A stretch of 64,000 nucleotides of DNA from Synechococcus sp. CBW1002. Its GTDB lineage: Bacteria; Cyanobacteriota; Cyanobacteriia; PCC-6307; Cyanobiaceae. Of the stretch, positions 38,389 through 49,470 are shown in pieces. Position numbers and translations under genes: made by a program. Below the pieces are notes generated by a model that saw only the letters and a program-made list of their open reading frames with translations, did no database searches and was not told the origin of the DNA. The stretch lies in the NCBI RefSeq assembly GCF_015840915.1, contig NZ_CP060398.1, positions 682,001-746,000 on the forward strand, read 5' to 3'. Every line of letters starts with the position of its first letter. Positions within the stretch are counted from its first letter, which is position 1.

Positions 38389-39114
38389 ATGGGCAAGACG
38401 CAACGGATCTGGGTGGTGGATGACGATCCCGAGCTGCGCCAGTTGCTCGGCACTTACCTCACCGATCAGGGCTATGACGTGCGCTGCCTGGCCGGTGGCG
38501 CCCAGCTGATGGCCCGGCTCGAGAACCAGCGCCCCGATCTGGTGGTGCTGGACGTGATGATGCCCGGTGACGATGGCCTCACCCTGCTGCGGCGGCTGCG
38601 CGACCGTGGCGACGATCTGCCGGTGGTGATGCTCACCGCCCGCGGTGATGCGGTGGACCGGATCATCGGACTGGAGCAGGGGGCCGACGATTACCTCGCC
38701 AAACCCTTCCTGCCGCGGGAGCTGAGCGCCCGCATCGAGGCCGTGCTGCGGCGACGGGTGGTTCTGCCGGCCGGCACGCCGATGGCGGAAGGGCAGGAGG
38801 TGTGTTTCGGTGACAACCAGCTCGATCTGGCCGCCCGCACCCTGCGGCGGGGACAGGAGACGATCGTGATCACCAGCGGGGAGTTCAGCCTGCTCAGCGC
38901 CTTCGTGCAGCATCCCCACCGGCCTCTGTCGCGCGAACGCCTGATCGAGCTGGCCCGCGGACCCGATTCCGAGACCGACAGCCGCAGCATGGATGTGCAG
39001 GTCTCACGGGTGCGCCGCCTGGTGGAACCGGACCCCTCCCGGCCTCGCTACATCCAGACGGTCTGGGGCTACGGCTACGTCTTCGTACCGGATGGACAAC
39101 CGCGCAGTCGCTGA
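38389..39114 (+). CDS. OmpR-family response regulator
   Basis: The 241-residue transcription factor has a receiver domain with phospho-acceptor D55 (LVVLDVMMPG), acidic pocket D11-D13 and the conserved KPF lysine (YLAKPFLPREL). A winged-helix DNA-binding domain (~140-235) ends YIQTVWGYGYVFVPDG. Start ATG 38389. The histidine kinase start overlaps its 3' end by 23 bp, so the two form a pair. The genes downstream encode two small secreted proteins that are candidate targets. Confidence 0.93.
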   Translation: MGKTQRIWVVDDDPELRQLLGTYLTDQGYDVRCLAGGAQLMARLENQRPDLVVLDVMMPGDDGLTLLRRLRDRGDDLPVVMLTARGDAVDRIIGLEQGADDYLAKPFLPRELSARIEAVLRRRVVLPAGTPMAEGQEVCFGDNQLDLAARTLRRGQETIVITSGEFSLLSAFVQHPHRPLSRERLIELARGPDSETDSRSMDVQVSRVRRLVEPDPSRPRYIQTVWGYGYVFVPDGQPRSR

Positions 39115-40501
39115 GTCACCCGGGGGATTTCGGCGCCACAGCCTGCTGATCCTGCTGCGCTTTCTGCTGGTGGCAGCCGCCGGCTTCGGACTCAGCGTTG
39201 TCCTGCTGCAACTGCTGCTGGCACGGCGTCTGGAGCGGGCCCAGATCGCCCAGCTCGGCCAGGAGGTGGCCTTCAATCTGCGTCTTGGGGAACTGGCCCT
39301 GGAGCGCCTGCCCCCATCGGCCGTGGCCCAGCTCACCGGCTTGCCCCTGCGGGTGGGTCCACAGCCCCTGCCCACGGGCGATCGGCGCCTCTATCGACAG
39401 GCCGGTCGCCTGCGGCTCGAGCTGTGCGAACGCCTCAACAGCTGCCCCACCGTGGTGCCGGCAGGGCTTGAGGCCCGGGGGGTCTGGGTGGAGCTCCTGT
39501 CTCCCCTGGAGCCGGTGTGGCTGTTCACGGCCCTGCCGCCGGCCTCGCGCTGGCCCCCCGACCCGCTCGTGCTCAGCCTCGCCCTGGTGTCGGGAGGAGG
39601 ACTGGCGGGTCTGGCCTTTCTCTGGCTGGAGGTGCAACGCCCCCTGGCCCAGCTGGAGCAGGCGCTCGGCCGGGTGGGCCGCGAGGCCCAGCTGCCGCCC
39701 CTGGCGCCGCACGGCACCGGTGCCGTGCGGCGGCTGACCCTGCGCTTCAACGCCATGGTGCAGCGGCTGGAGCTCAGCGAGCGGGAGCGGGCCACCATGC
39801 TGGCCGGCATCGCCCACGACCTCAAGAGTCCGATCACGCGCCTGCGCCTGCGGCTCAGCTTCGCACCCCTCTCCGGGCCGGAACGGGACCGCTCCGAGGC
39901 CGATCTGGACGCACTCGAGCGCATCACCAGCCAGTTTCTGCTCTTTGCCGGTGGCGCCGATGCCGAAATCCCGGTGCGTCTGCCGCTCGATCAATTGCTG
40001 GCCGAGCTTTCCGCCGCCTTCGATCCGGCTGTACTGGAGCTGGACCTCGAACCGATGGAACGGGTGGTGCAGCCCACCGCCCTGTCCCGTGCCGTGGGCA
40101 ACCTGATCGACAACGCCCTCAGCCACGGTGAACCACCGCTGCGGCTTGTGCTGCGCGCCACAGACCCTGACACAGCAGCCAACGATCCAGAGGAGTTCCG
40201 CATCGAGCTCTGGGATCGGGGCGCCGGCATCTCACCGGAACGCTGGGAGCAGGCGTTGATGCCGTTCCAGCGGCTGGATGAGGCCCGCGGCGGCCAGGGC
40301 CACTGTGGGCTCGGCCTGGCGATCGCGGCCCGGGTGGCGTCGATGCATGGCGGAGTGCTCTATTGCCGCCGCGGCGATGGACCGCAGGCGGGTGGTTTTG
40401 CCGTGGGTCTGCGGGGCCGCTCGATCCATTCCGATCCGGTCACACCTGGCCCCCTGACCGGACACAGTTCCGTCAGACCCTCTGCCGACCATGGGGCCTG
40501 A
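39092..40501 (+). CDS. EnvZ-like sensor histidine kinase
   Basis: A 469-residue inner-membrane kinase from ATG 39092. It has a transmembrane helix at ~18-43, a periplasmic sensor (~45-150) containing two cysteines (LCERLNSC), a second helix (LVLSLALVSGGGLAGLAFLW), and HAMP and DHp domains. The phospho-acceptor is H242 (GIAHDLKSPITRLRLRL). The ATPase domain has N box NLIDNALSHG, G1 WDRGAGIS and G2 CGLGLAIAARV. The short sensor with a cysteine pair might respond to envelope redox or folding state; that is speculation. Confidence 0.92.
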   Translation: MDNRAVAESPGGFRRHSLLILLRFLLVAAAGFGLSVVLLQLLLARRLERAQIAQLGQEVAFNLRLGELALERLPPSAVAQLTGLPLRVGPQPLPTGDRRLYRQAGRLRLELCERLNSCPTVVPAGLEARGVWVELLSPLEPVWLFTALPPASRWPPDPLVLSLALVSGGGLAGLAFLWLEVQRPLAQLEQALGRVGREAQLPPLAPHGTGAVRRLTLRFNAMVQRLELSERERATMLAGIAHDLKSPITRLRLRLSFAPLSGPERDRSEADLDALERITSQFLLFAGGADAEIPVRLPLDQLLAELSAAFDPAVLELDLEPMERVVQPTALSRAVGNLIDNALSHGEPPLRLVLRATDPDTAANDPEEFRIELWDRGAGISPERWEQALMPFQRLDEARGGQGHCGLGLAIAARVASMHGGVLYCRRGDGPQAGGFAVGLRGRSIHSDPVTPGPLTGHSSVRPSADHGA

Positions 40502-40515
40502 CTGCACGGAACCCC

Positions 40516-41172
40516 ATGACCAACCCGTCAACCGTCTCGCCCCGGCCGTTCCCGCACCCTTCGCACCCTGGCCGGAGCGCCACCCTGTTGCTCGGAGCCC
40601 TGCTGCTCGCCGGTGGTGCCGCCCAGGCCCAGTCCTGGCGTCCCTCGAGTGGCTCGCAGCAGGTCCAGCCGTCACAGCAGTTCCGGCCGCAGAAACCCCA
40701 GAGACCCCAGGCCGCTGAAGGCGAGTGGCAGGCCTGGCAGCGGGCGCAGGCCCAGGCCTTCGATCGCCTCAGCACGGGGCAACGGCGGAACTACTTCCAG
40801 GAGCGCCTTGCCCAGGAACGTCGTCAGTCGGGGCGGCGCCTCAGCCAGCTCAGCCAGACCGAGCGCTGCTTCCTGCAGGCTCGTGGCCTTCAGGCGATTG
40901 AGGCCTGTCAGCAGCGGGAGCAGCAGGCCCGCATGGATCAGCGCCGCCAGCAGATGAGTGAGCTGGCACAACTCCGCCAGCGCTATGGCCTGCCGGTGCC
41001 CGATCAAGGCGGCCGGGGGCGCTGGTCGCCAGGCTCGCGCTATCCCGGCTCGCCCCAGTCTTCCGGCAGGAGCTATCCCTATGGCGCCGCCCTGCCTGAC
41101 TACGGCTCCCAGGCCTATGGCGCCGCTCCCTCCCGTGCCGACTCCTGGCTGGAACTGCTGTTCGGCCTCTGA
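40516..41172 (+). CDS. Secreted Gln/Arg-rich protein, Spy/CpxP-like candidate
   Basis: The 218-residue product has a signal peptide (ATLLLGALLLAGGAAQAQ). The mature part has a Gln-rich segment, then helices with an LSTGQRR motif, reminiscent of the LTxxQ motif of Spy/CpxP periplasmic chaperones, and CFLQARGLQAIEACQQREQQ. The C-terminus is Gly/Tyr/Ser-rich. It begins 14 bp after the kinase gene and resembles the next gene, implying duplication. Family assignment is a hypothesis. Confidence 0.65.
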   Translation: MTNPSTVSPRPFPHPSHPGRSATLLLGALLLAGGAAQAQSWRPSSGSQQVQPSQQFRPQKPQRPQAAEGEWQAWQRAQAQAFDRLSTGQRRNYFQERLAQERRQSGRRLSQLSQTERCFLQARGLQAIEACQQREQQARMDQRRQQMSELAQLRQRYGLPVPDQGGRGRWSPGSRYPGSPQSSGRSYPYGAALPDYGSQAYGAAPSRADSWLELLFGL

Positions 41173-41276
41173 GCGCCTGGCATCAGACCAGTTGGCCGGG
41201 GTGCCGTCAGGATGGCGGCAGTGCCGCGGCTCCTGGTCGTTTCCTCTGTCTTCCTACCCCTTCCCCGGACCTTTTC

Positions 41277-41780
41277 ATGACCAGCAGAAGTCCTGAGACC
41301 TGCAACACCGACCGAACCCTCCCGTTGAACCCGGTCTCGACCCAACGCTCCCGGCTGGTGCTGTTCGGCCGCGCCCTGCCCGTGATCGCCGCCCTGTCGC
41401 TGCTGGCGCCGCCCGTGGTCCTGTCCCAGACCCTCGTGGCGGCCGAGACACGGCAGGGAGCCCCCCAGAGGGGAAATCCTGAGGAACGACTCAAGCTCTC
41501 CCCAGCCCAGGCCAAGGAACTGTTCACGGCCCGGCAGGCCATGGAGCGCCGTGGCATCCAGGTCCGTCAGGAGATCCTGCAGAAGACCCGGCCCTGCATT
41601 GATCAGGCGCAGAATCTGCAGGCTCTGGGAGCCTGTAAACGATCCCAGCGGCAGGCTTATGCCAGCTTGATGGAGAAGGAGCGCCAGGAGATGCGCGACC
41701 TGTTGCAGAAGATGGGGATCAGCGTGCCGGAACGACCCGCAGGCCCGGCACGCCGGCATCAGGGCAAGCCAGCGTCCTGA
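41277..41780 (+). CDS. Secreted helical protein, paralogue of the preceding gene
   Basis: The 167 residues include a signal-like hydrophobic segment (ALPVIAALSLLAPPVVLS) and a mature helical part with LSPAQAKELFTARQAMERRG (LTxxQ-like) and CIDQAQNLQALGACKRSQRQ. The spacing of the two cysteines, the LQA-xAC element and the final G-x-VP match the preceding protein. It starts at ATG 41277. A Spy/CpxP-like envelope role under the adjacent two-component system is inferred. Confidence 0.65.
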   Translation: MTSRSPETCNTDRTLPLNPVSTQRSRLVLFGRALPVIAALSLLAPPVVLSQTLVAAETRQGAPQRGNPEERLKLSPAQAKELFTARQAMERRGIQVRQEILQKTRPCIDQAQNLQALGACKRSQRQAYASLMEKERQEMRDLLQKMGISVPERPAGPARRHQGKPAS

Positions 41781-41801
41781 TGCCCGCAGGCTGACCGCTG
41801 C

Positions 41802-43007
41802 TCAGGCGTCGTCGAGGGCAGCCACACCGGGCAGCACCTTGCCTTCCAGCAGCTCCAGGCTGGCACCACCGCCGGTGGAGATGTGGCTCATCTGGTCGGC
41901 CACGCCCACCTTCTCCACGGCGGCCACGGAATCACCGCCGCCGATGATCGTGCAGCAGCCCTTGGCGCTGAGGTCGGCGAGGGTGTGGGCGATGCCGTTG
42001 GTGCCGGCGGCGAACTTGTCGAACTCGAACACGCCCATCGGGCCGTTCCAGATCACGGTCTTGCAGTCCGCCAGGGCGGCCTGGAAGGCCTGGATCGAAT
42101 CGGGGCCGATGTCGAGGCCCATCCAGCCGTCGGGAATCACATTCACCGACGTGGTCAGGGTCTTGGCGTCAGGGGAGAAGTTGTCGGCCAGCACCACATC
42201 GGTGGGGAGCAGCAGCTGCACGCCCTTGGCCTTCGCCTTGGCCTCCAGCTCCTTGGCCAGGCCCAGCTTGTCTTCCTCGACCAGGCTCTTGCCCACCGCC
42301 AGGCCACGGGCCTTGTAGAAGGTGAAGATCATGCCGCCGCCGATCAGCACCTTGTCGCACTTGTCGATCAGGGCCTCGAGCACGCCGATCTTGGAACTCA
42401 CCTTGGAGCCGCCCACGATCGCGGCCAGCGGCCGCTTCGGCTCGTCGATCGCGCCCTGCAGATACTGCAGTTCCTTCTCCATCAGGTGGCCAGCCACGCT
42501 GGGGCTGAGGATCTTGGCCACGCCTTCGGTGGAGGCGTGGGCGCGGTGGGCGGCGCCGAAGGCGTCGTTCACGTAGACCTCGGCCAGGGCGGCCAGCTTG
42601 GCGGCGAACTCGGGATCGTTCTTCTCCTCCTCGGCGAAGAAGCGCACGTTCTCGAGCAGCACCACATCGCCATCGACCATGGCGGCCACCTTGGCCTCGG
42701 CGTCGGGGCCGATGCAGCTGTCGGTCTTCACCACCGGCTTGCCGAGCAGCTCGCTGAGGCGGGCCACCACCGGGGTGAGTCGCATGGCTTCATTCACCTG
42801 GCCCTTGGGACGGCCGAAGTGGGCCGCCAGGATCACCCGGGCGCCTTTGCCGGTCAGGTCGTTGATCGTGGGCAGGGCGGCGCGGATGCGGGTGTCGTCA
42901 GTGATGGCACCGGCGTCATCAAGCGGTACGTTGAAGTCGACCCGCACCAGGACACGCTTACCGCGGAGTTCGTCGGCGCTGAGGCTGGTGAGGGATCGCT
43001 TCGTCAT
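41802..43007 (-). CDS. pgk: Phosphoglycerate kinase
   Basis: Converts 3-phosphoglycerate to 1,3-bisphosphoglycerate with ATP in the Calvin cycle, and the reverse in glycolysis. The 401 residues start at ATG 43007 with [20 protein letters not shown]. Signature [13 protein letters not shown], substrate arginines in [26 protein letters not shown], the [12 protein letters not shown] hinge and the nucleotide motif [14 protein letters not shown] are all present. It converges on the secreted gene ending at 41780. Confidence 0.98.
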   Translation of the reverse strand: MTKRSLTSLSADELRGKRVLVRVDFNVPLDDAGAITDDTRIRAALPTINDLTGKGARVILAAHFGRPKGQVNEAMRLTPVVARLSELLGKPVVKTDSCIGPDAEAKVAAMVDGDVVLLENVRFFAEEEKNDPEFAAKLAALAEVYVNDAFGAAHRAHASTEGVAKILSPSVAGHLMEKELQYLQGAIDEPKRPLAAIVGGSKVSSKIGVLEALIDKCDKVLIGGGMIFTFYKARGLAVGKSLVEEDKLGLAKELEAKAKAKGVQLLLPTDVVLADNFSPDAKTLTTSVNVIPDGWMGLDIGPDSIQAFQAALADCKTVIWNGPMGVFEFDKFAAGTNGIAHTLADLSAKGCCTIIGGGDSVAAVEKVGVADQMSHISTGGGASLELLEGKVLPGVAALDDA

Positions 43008-43175
43008 CGAGATTCGCTTCGGTTTCGGCGGCGGCACCTTAGCGGGCCGCCGTTCGGCGATCTCACCAGTGCTCCGGTCGATTGACCGACCCGGCTGGGG
43101 CTAGGACAGGTTTCGGCCTCGTCCGACGCCTGTTCTTTCTCTCCCTCCCGTTCGTTCAGCCCTGCGCCCACTGCC

Positions 43176-43559
43176 ATGTTCGACACCGTTCTGTTTCCGA
43201 TCGATCAGAGCCGCCAGACCATGGAAACGGCCACCGTGGCCCTGCAGCTGGCCCAGCGCCATGGCAGCCGCCTGGTGGTGCTCTCGGTGGTTGAATCCGA
43301 GGAGGGTGTGATGCACGATTCGGAGGCGGTGCATGACCTGCTGGCCCAGGCGCGCAGCAGCTTTGAGCAGGCCGGCGTGGCCTGCGAAGTGATCGAGCGT
43401 GAAGGCAAGCCCGCCTTCGTGATCGGCGATGTGGCCGATGAAATCAATGCCGATCTGATCGTGATGGGCACCCGTGGCATCTCGCTTGACACCGACCACA
43501 CCAGCACGGCCGCCCGGGTGATCCAGCTGGCGCCCTGTCCGGTGCTGGTGGTGCCCTGA
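43176..43559 (+). CDS. Universal stress protein family (UspA)
   Basis: A 127-residue single-domain Usp. The N-terminus MFDTVLFPIDQSRQTMETA has the beta1-Asp nucleotide site. The usual G-2x-G-9x-G(S/T) ATP motif is degenerate: GTRG is followed nine residues later by STAARV. It overlaps the ylqF start by 1 bp (TGATG), suggesting one transcript with ylqF and the pseudouridine synthase. Confidence 0.9.
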   Translation: MFDTVLFPIDQSRQTMETATVALQLAQRHGSRLVVLSVVESEEGVMHDSEAVHDLLAQARSSFEQAGVACEVIEREGKPAFVIGDVADEINADLIVMGTRGISLDTDHTSTAARVIQLAPCPVLVVP

Positions 43560-44538
43560 TGCAGGCGACCGACCTGCTCAGTGCTGCCGCCCCGGCGATT
43601 CAGTGGTACCCCGGCCATATCGCCAAGGCCGAAAAATCTCTGGCCGCCAGCCTCGAGAAGGTGGATCTGGTGATCGAGGTGCGGGATGCCCGCATCCCCC
43701 TGGCCACGGGTCATCCCCGCCTGCAGCGCTGGATCCGGGGTAAGCAGCACCTGCTCGTGCTCAACCGGGTGGACATGATCTCGCCCGAGGCGCGCCAGGC
43801 CTGGACCGCCTGGTTCCGCGCCCACGACCTTGTGGTCTGGTGGTGCGACGCCAAGGCCGGCACCGGTGTGAAGCAATTGCAACAGGCGGCGATCCGGGCC
43901 GGCGACGCCCTCAATGCCCGCCGTGCCGGTCGCGGCATGAAGCCCCGGCCCGTGCGGGCCCTGATGCTGGGCTTCCCCAATGTGGGCAAGTCGGCCCTGA
44001 TCAACCGGCTGGTGCGTCAGAAGGTGGTGCAGAGCGCCCGCCGTGCCGGCGTCACCCGCAGCCTGCGCTGGGTGCGCCTCGGCCAGGATCTCGACCTGCT
44101 CGATGCGCCGGGGGTGCTGCCGCCCCGCCTCGATGACCAGCTGGCGGCCCTGCGGCTGGCCCTCTGTGACGACATCGGCCAGGCCGCCTACGACGGCGAA
44201 GCGGTGGCCCTGGCCTTCGTGACCCTGCTGGCTGGCCTGGAGCCCCAGGCGGCGGCAGGCGTGCCGGTGGGTCTGCTGGAGAAACGTTATGGCGTGCCCG
44301 TGCCGGCTCTGCCAACCGCGACCGCGGGGCCAGGCACGGCACCCGATGCCGCCGCCTGGCTGGCCGCCGCCGCCGCCCGTCACACCAGCGGTGATACAGC
44401 CCGCATGGCCCAGCGCCTCCTGGATGAGTTCCGCAAGGGTGTGCTGGGGGCCATCGCCCTGGAACTGCCGGTGGCCGGCACCGGTGCCACCAACGCCCGG
44501 CCTGCCGTTCCGCCGTCGTCTCCGCCCTTGCCCCATCC

Positions 44539-44542
<4 letters not shown>
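43559..44542 (+). CDS. ylqF: Ribosome biogenesis GTPase YlqF/RbgA
   Basis: A circularly permuted GTPase acting late in 50S subunit assembly. The 327 residues show the permuted order: G4 (LNRVDMIS) comes before G1 (GFPNVGKSALINRL) and G3 (DAPGVLPP). The N-terminus IQWYPGHIAKAEKSL is diagnostic. A C-terminal RNA-binding region of ~110 residues follows. It overlaps the next gene by 4 bp. Confidence 0.95.
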
Positions 44543-45486
<944 letters not shown>

Positions 45487-45492
45487 GACGGC

Positions 45493-48400
45493 TCAGGCCA
45501 GCTCAAGGCTGACGTTCTGGCCGATGGCAAAGGCCAAGGCACCGGTAAGACCGGCATTGTAATCAAGGGCCACTTCGTTGCTGATGTAGTCATCACGGCG
45601 GTCGGCATAGGCGAAATCACTCGCCTGGCTGGGCCCGCCCACGAGAGCCCCGACCAGAGTATGGGCATTGGGCTGGTCATTACGAAAATCATCCCAACTC
45701 ACCCCGGATGCGGCACGGTGGTGTGGCTGCTGTGCATAGGCGTCGCCGTAGCCCACCATGTAGCTGAACTGGCGGGGATTATCGCCAAGAATATAATCAA
45801 CCGTGTCCGTCGCCAGCTGTCCATAGCGCCCCTCCGGATCGATCACCGCATCGGCGTAAAATCCCGCCATCAGAGCAGTGTTGGCGGCATAGCGCAGGGA
45901 ACCCCAAGGGCTGATGAAGCGCAGTCCGCCATCGGTGATCGTCACGCCGTTGCGACCATCCACCCAGCTGTCCAGCCAGTCCTCCACATCGCGGCGTACC
46001 TCGGCATTGCCGGTATCACCCGCCATCATCACGGCAGTGGCATAGGAAGCATCGTCCCAACTGTGCGTCCATCCATTGGAGAGGCCACCGATGGAGGAGC
46101 TATAAATGGCCAATGCCTGATTGCGATAGTCGCTGCCATCTCCGCCGGCCGCTTCCACAGCCCGGGCCAGCCAGGCGGCACTGTAGGCGAGTTCATCGTG
46201 GTATCCGCTCCAGGAATTGTAATAGCTGCGCACCTCCGTGATGGAGTCGGAATACTTGCCCTGGAAGCGATTCGCGAACGCATGAAGCGCCATCGCATGG
46301 TCGAGCAGTTGCAGTTCATCGGCATAGGCCGTTTCGCCGTTCTCACGAAATAACACCGAGGCCGAAGCCAATGCCGCAGCCGTAGCCCCGGCCACATCGG
46401 ATCCCGGCTTGTCGGGGGTGATCGCCATGGCTGGCCGGGCAATGGTCTGGCGTTCCGGTGCGCTCCAGAGCGCGTGGTCCGCCTCTACATCGCCCACCTG
46501 GACCACCAGGTAGGTGGTCTGACCGGAGGCATCACGGCCATGGGCCTTGAGCAGATAGTCGGTACCCCAGCGCACCGCATCCATGAGCTCGTCAAGCTGG
46601 CCGGCAGCGGCGTAGCCCTCCTTGAACTGAATGCCGCTCCAGGCCAGAGTGGAGAGACTGGAGTCCAGTGGCAGGCCGAATTTGCCGTGATCTCCGGCAT
46701 CGTGGTAGCCACCGCTCAGGTCGAGGCTGAGACCCGCCTGGAAGTTCTCGGGACGCCGATCACCGAACCAGACGCCGTCGCGACCATCGCGCAGACCGGA
46801 ATCACCGCGCCAGGGCACCCGGTTGCTGGCCTCATCGAGGTCACCGGAGCGGTTGGCTTCATAGAAAAGAAACGAGAGCCCAAGGGCCGTGCCGTAGTCC
46901 TGCGCCGCATCGGCGCCGCCCGTCGTTCCGCCATCCACCCCACTGGTTGAGCCGTCCTCCGCAGGACTGCCTGGAGTCCCGTCACCCCCTGGTGTGGGAT
47001 TGGGGGTTTCGCCGGATCCCGTCGTCGTGCCAGGCAGGATGCTGCCCTCGCTGAACAGGAGCGAGGCATCCAGCGTTCCGGAGTTGCCAATGGGTGTGCC
47101 CTGGGTGCCGTTGAATCCCACCGTCACGGATCCACCGGCAGGGATCGCCGCGGCCCAGTCGCGGCCGCTGACGGTGTAACGGGTCAGGCCGCCACCCAGA
47201 TCAGTGGCTTCAATCTCAGCTCCCCAGGGATCGCCGGAGATCCGATGCACCGTCTCGAAGCTGAAGCTCCAGCTCGGCAGGGCCTGGCCGGAGGTGTTGG
47301 CCACGGTCAGCTCGGCCGTGAAGCCATTCCACCAGCGGCTGCCGCCGACGCTGACCGTGAATGGTTGGGTGGTTGTCCCGCTCCCTCCTGTCTGCGGGGG
47401 GCTGGGATCCATGGGATCCATCGGGTCCATGGGATCGGCGGGATCGTGGCTGTCGTGGTCGTGCGCCTGACCGTGCCCACCCGCGCTGCCGTTGAAGGCA
47501 TCACCGCCGATCGGGGTCAGGCCTGTGCCCCTGCGGCTCTGCAGTCCGTCGGTGACCTGGCCGGCCGGCCCCTCCGGGGTCAGCAGCCCGGCGCGGCTCA
47601 CCAGGCTCACCTGATCCACGCTCACCCCGAAGGCATCCTCCAGCCGGTCTTCCACCACCTGGTCGTTATGGAACTCGAGGTTGGCCGGGATCAGCTGGGC
47701 GCGGCGGATGCCGACCAGCAGGAGGCTCTGGCCGGTGGGTTCCACCGCGATCAGCAGACCCTCCGCTGTGTCGGACACCGTGAGCCGTTCCCGGGTGCCG
47801 AAATAAAGGAAGCTGAGCTTCATGGTGGCGGGGTCGAAGCCTTCGACCCGTTCCTGCACGCCGGTTTCATGGGAGCGCACGTAAACGGTGTCCGCGTCCC
47901 GCTCGCCCACACCCTTCTCCCAGGAGAGGGCTCCGCCGATGTCCTGGCGCAGGTGCTCGTTGGCGACGATGCCGAGATTGGCGGGGCTCAGGTCGGCGAG
48001 GCCCACGCCCCGGATCACCTGGTCCTCGGGTGTCCAGGCCCAGGGATTGATGATCGTCGCGTCTCCAGCGGCGGTCTTGCCCACGATCAGGTTGTGCACC
48101 GACACGTCACCGAAGTCGAGCCGGTCCCGGGAGGGATCAAAGCCTTCGATATCCGCCCCGGCCGGATCGGCCTGGAACACCCGTCCATCCCGCGGGGCCG
48201 GGTCCGGTTGCGTGGGTGAGGGTATGGGGTCTGGGGTGGGCGTGGGATCGGGCGGGCTGGCGCTGCCTGCCGCCAGCAGCAGGGAGCTGTTGAGGGCGCC
48301 GCTGTTGCCGATCGGCTGTCCCTGGGTGGCGTTGAATCCCACGCTGACGCTTCCTCCTGCCGGCAGGCGGGTGGCCCAGCCGGCGCCGGTGAGGGTGTAG

Positions 48401-48624
48401 CGCCAGAGCCCGTTGCCCAGGTCGATCCGTTCCGCCGTGGCTCCCCAGGGCGTGCCGCTCAGTTGGTGGGGGCTGTCGAACACCACGCTCCACGCCTCCA
48501 GCGCCACCGCGGAGGTGTTGGTCAGGGTCAGCTGAGCGGTGAGACCGTTCCACCACACGTCGCCGGAGATGGCGACGCTCACACCGGGCGTACTGCTGAG
48601 GAAAGGAGTGTCAGGCTGGGCCAT
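45493..48624 (-). CDS. GH9 cellulase with two CBM2 modules
   Basis: A large glycoside hydrolase, 1043 residues from ATG 48624 (GTG 48633 is an alternative). Order: CBM2 (~10-125, WWNGLTAQLTLTNTS); a Pro/Asp linker; a domain at ~150-370 with two IEGFDPSRDRLDFG-type motifs; a His/Asp and DPM-repeat linker; a second CBM2 (~420-525); a Gly/Thr linker; and a GH9 catalytic domain (~575-1040). GH9 residues are visible: base aspartates in DAGDHGKF, HHRAAS, and the acid glutamate in DDYISNEVALDYNAG. No signal peptide is seen, so type I-like export is suspected. Beta-1,4-glucan is the likely substrate. Confidence 0.92.
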   Translation of the reverse strand: MAQPDTPFLSSTPGVSVAISGDVWWNGLTAQLTLTNTSAVALEAWSVVFDSPHQLSGTPWGATAERIDLGNGLWRYTLTGAGWATRLPAGGSVSVGFNATQGQPIGNSGALNSSLLLAAGSASPPDPTPTPDPIPSPTQPDPAPRDGRVFQADPAGADIEGFDPSRDRLDFGDVSVHNLIVGKTAAGDATIINPWAWTPEDQVIRGVGLADLSPANLGIVANEHLRQDIGGALSWEKGVGERDADTVYVRSHETGVQERVEGFDPATMKLSFLYFGTRERLTVSDTAEGLLIAVEPTGQSLLLVGIRRAQLIPANLEFHNDQVVEDRLEDAFGVSVDQVSLVSRAGLLTPEGPAGQVTDGLQSRRGTGLTPIGGDAFNGSAGGHGQAHDHDSHDPADPMDPMDPMDPSPPQTGGSGTTTQPFTVSVGGSRWWNGFTAELTVANTSGQALPSWSFSFETVHRISGDPWGAEIEATDLGGGLTRYTVSGRDWAAAIPAGGSVTVGFNGTQGTPIGNSGTLDASLLFSEGSILPGTTTGSGETPNPTPGGDGTPGSPAEDGSTSGVDGGTTGGADAAQDYGTALGLSFLFYEANRSGDLDEASNRVPWRGDSGLRDGRDGVWFGDRRPENFQAGLSLDLSGGYHDAGDHGKFGLPLDSSLSTLAWSGIQFKEGYAAAGQLDELMDAVRWGTDYLLKAHGRDASGQTTYLVVQVGDVEADHALWSAPERQTIARPAMAITPDKPGSDVAGATAAALASASVLFRENGETAYADELQLLDHAMALHAFANRFQGKYSDSITEVRSYYNSWSGYHDELAYSAAWLARAVEAAGGDGSDYRNQALAIYSSSIGGLSNGWTHSWDDASYATAVMMAGDTGNAEVRRDVEDWLDSWVDGRNGVTITDGGLRFISPWGSLRYAANTALMAGFYADAVIDPEGRYGQLATDTVDYILGDNPRQFSYMVGYGDAYAQQPHHRAASGVSWDDFRNDQPNAHTLVGALVGGPSQASDFAYADRRDDYISNEVALDYNAGLTGALAFAIGQNVSLELA

Positions 48625-48730
48625 GGGAGACACGGGAGATGGCTCCGATGTAGGTCTGGCGCTGGCAACTCCTCAATCCTTCAAATGACGGAAATCTGAG
48701 GACGTGGCCCGGCAAGGAGACCGCCGGGCA

Positions 48731-49470
48731 TCACCGCAGATAGCCAAGCCGGAAGGCCTCCACAGCCGCGGCAGCCCGGTTGGTGACGCTCAGGCGCCGC
48801 AGGATGTTGCGCACGTGATCGCGGGCCGTGCTGGGGGCGATATGCAGACGGGCGCCGATTTCCTTGTTGCTCAGGCCTTGCGCCACCAGCGCCAGGATCG
48901 AGAGTTCGCGGGGTGACAGGGTGCAGCGCCCGCTTCCCGCATCGGGAGCGGGCGCTTCAGGGGACTCCTCGCCTGTCTCAAGACTGGCGCGGATCGCCGG
49001 GTCCACGAAGATTTCGCCACGGCAGAGGCGCTCGACGCCGTAGACGAATGCGCCCCCCTGCCCGATGCTGCCTTCCAGCACGATCACATCCGTGCCGGCC
49101 TCGATGGCGGCCTCGACCAGCGCCCTGCGGTTGTGGGTCAGGACCAGCAGACAGCGGTGCGCCAGGGTCTGGGCCTTTGCCAGCCGGATCAGATCCAGCC
49201 CAGGGCCATCGGCCAGCAGCTCCGTGACCAGGATCAGCTGGGGCCGATCGGCCTCTCGCACCAAGGCGTCGGCTTCTGACAGGGAGGCGGTGATGCGCAG
49301 CCCCGGGGCGGCGGTCTGGGCGCGCAACCCACTTTGGATGGAGAGCATCAGCAGCCGCGGGTACATGCACACCAACACGGGATGGGGGCGCAGCAGCACC
49401 CGCAACAGATCTCCGCGGGCCTGAAGCAGCGCCAGGGATCGATCGCCCCCTTCGTGTTCCGGAGTGCCCA

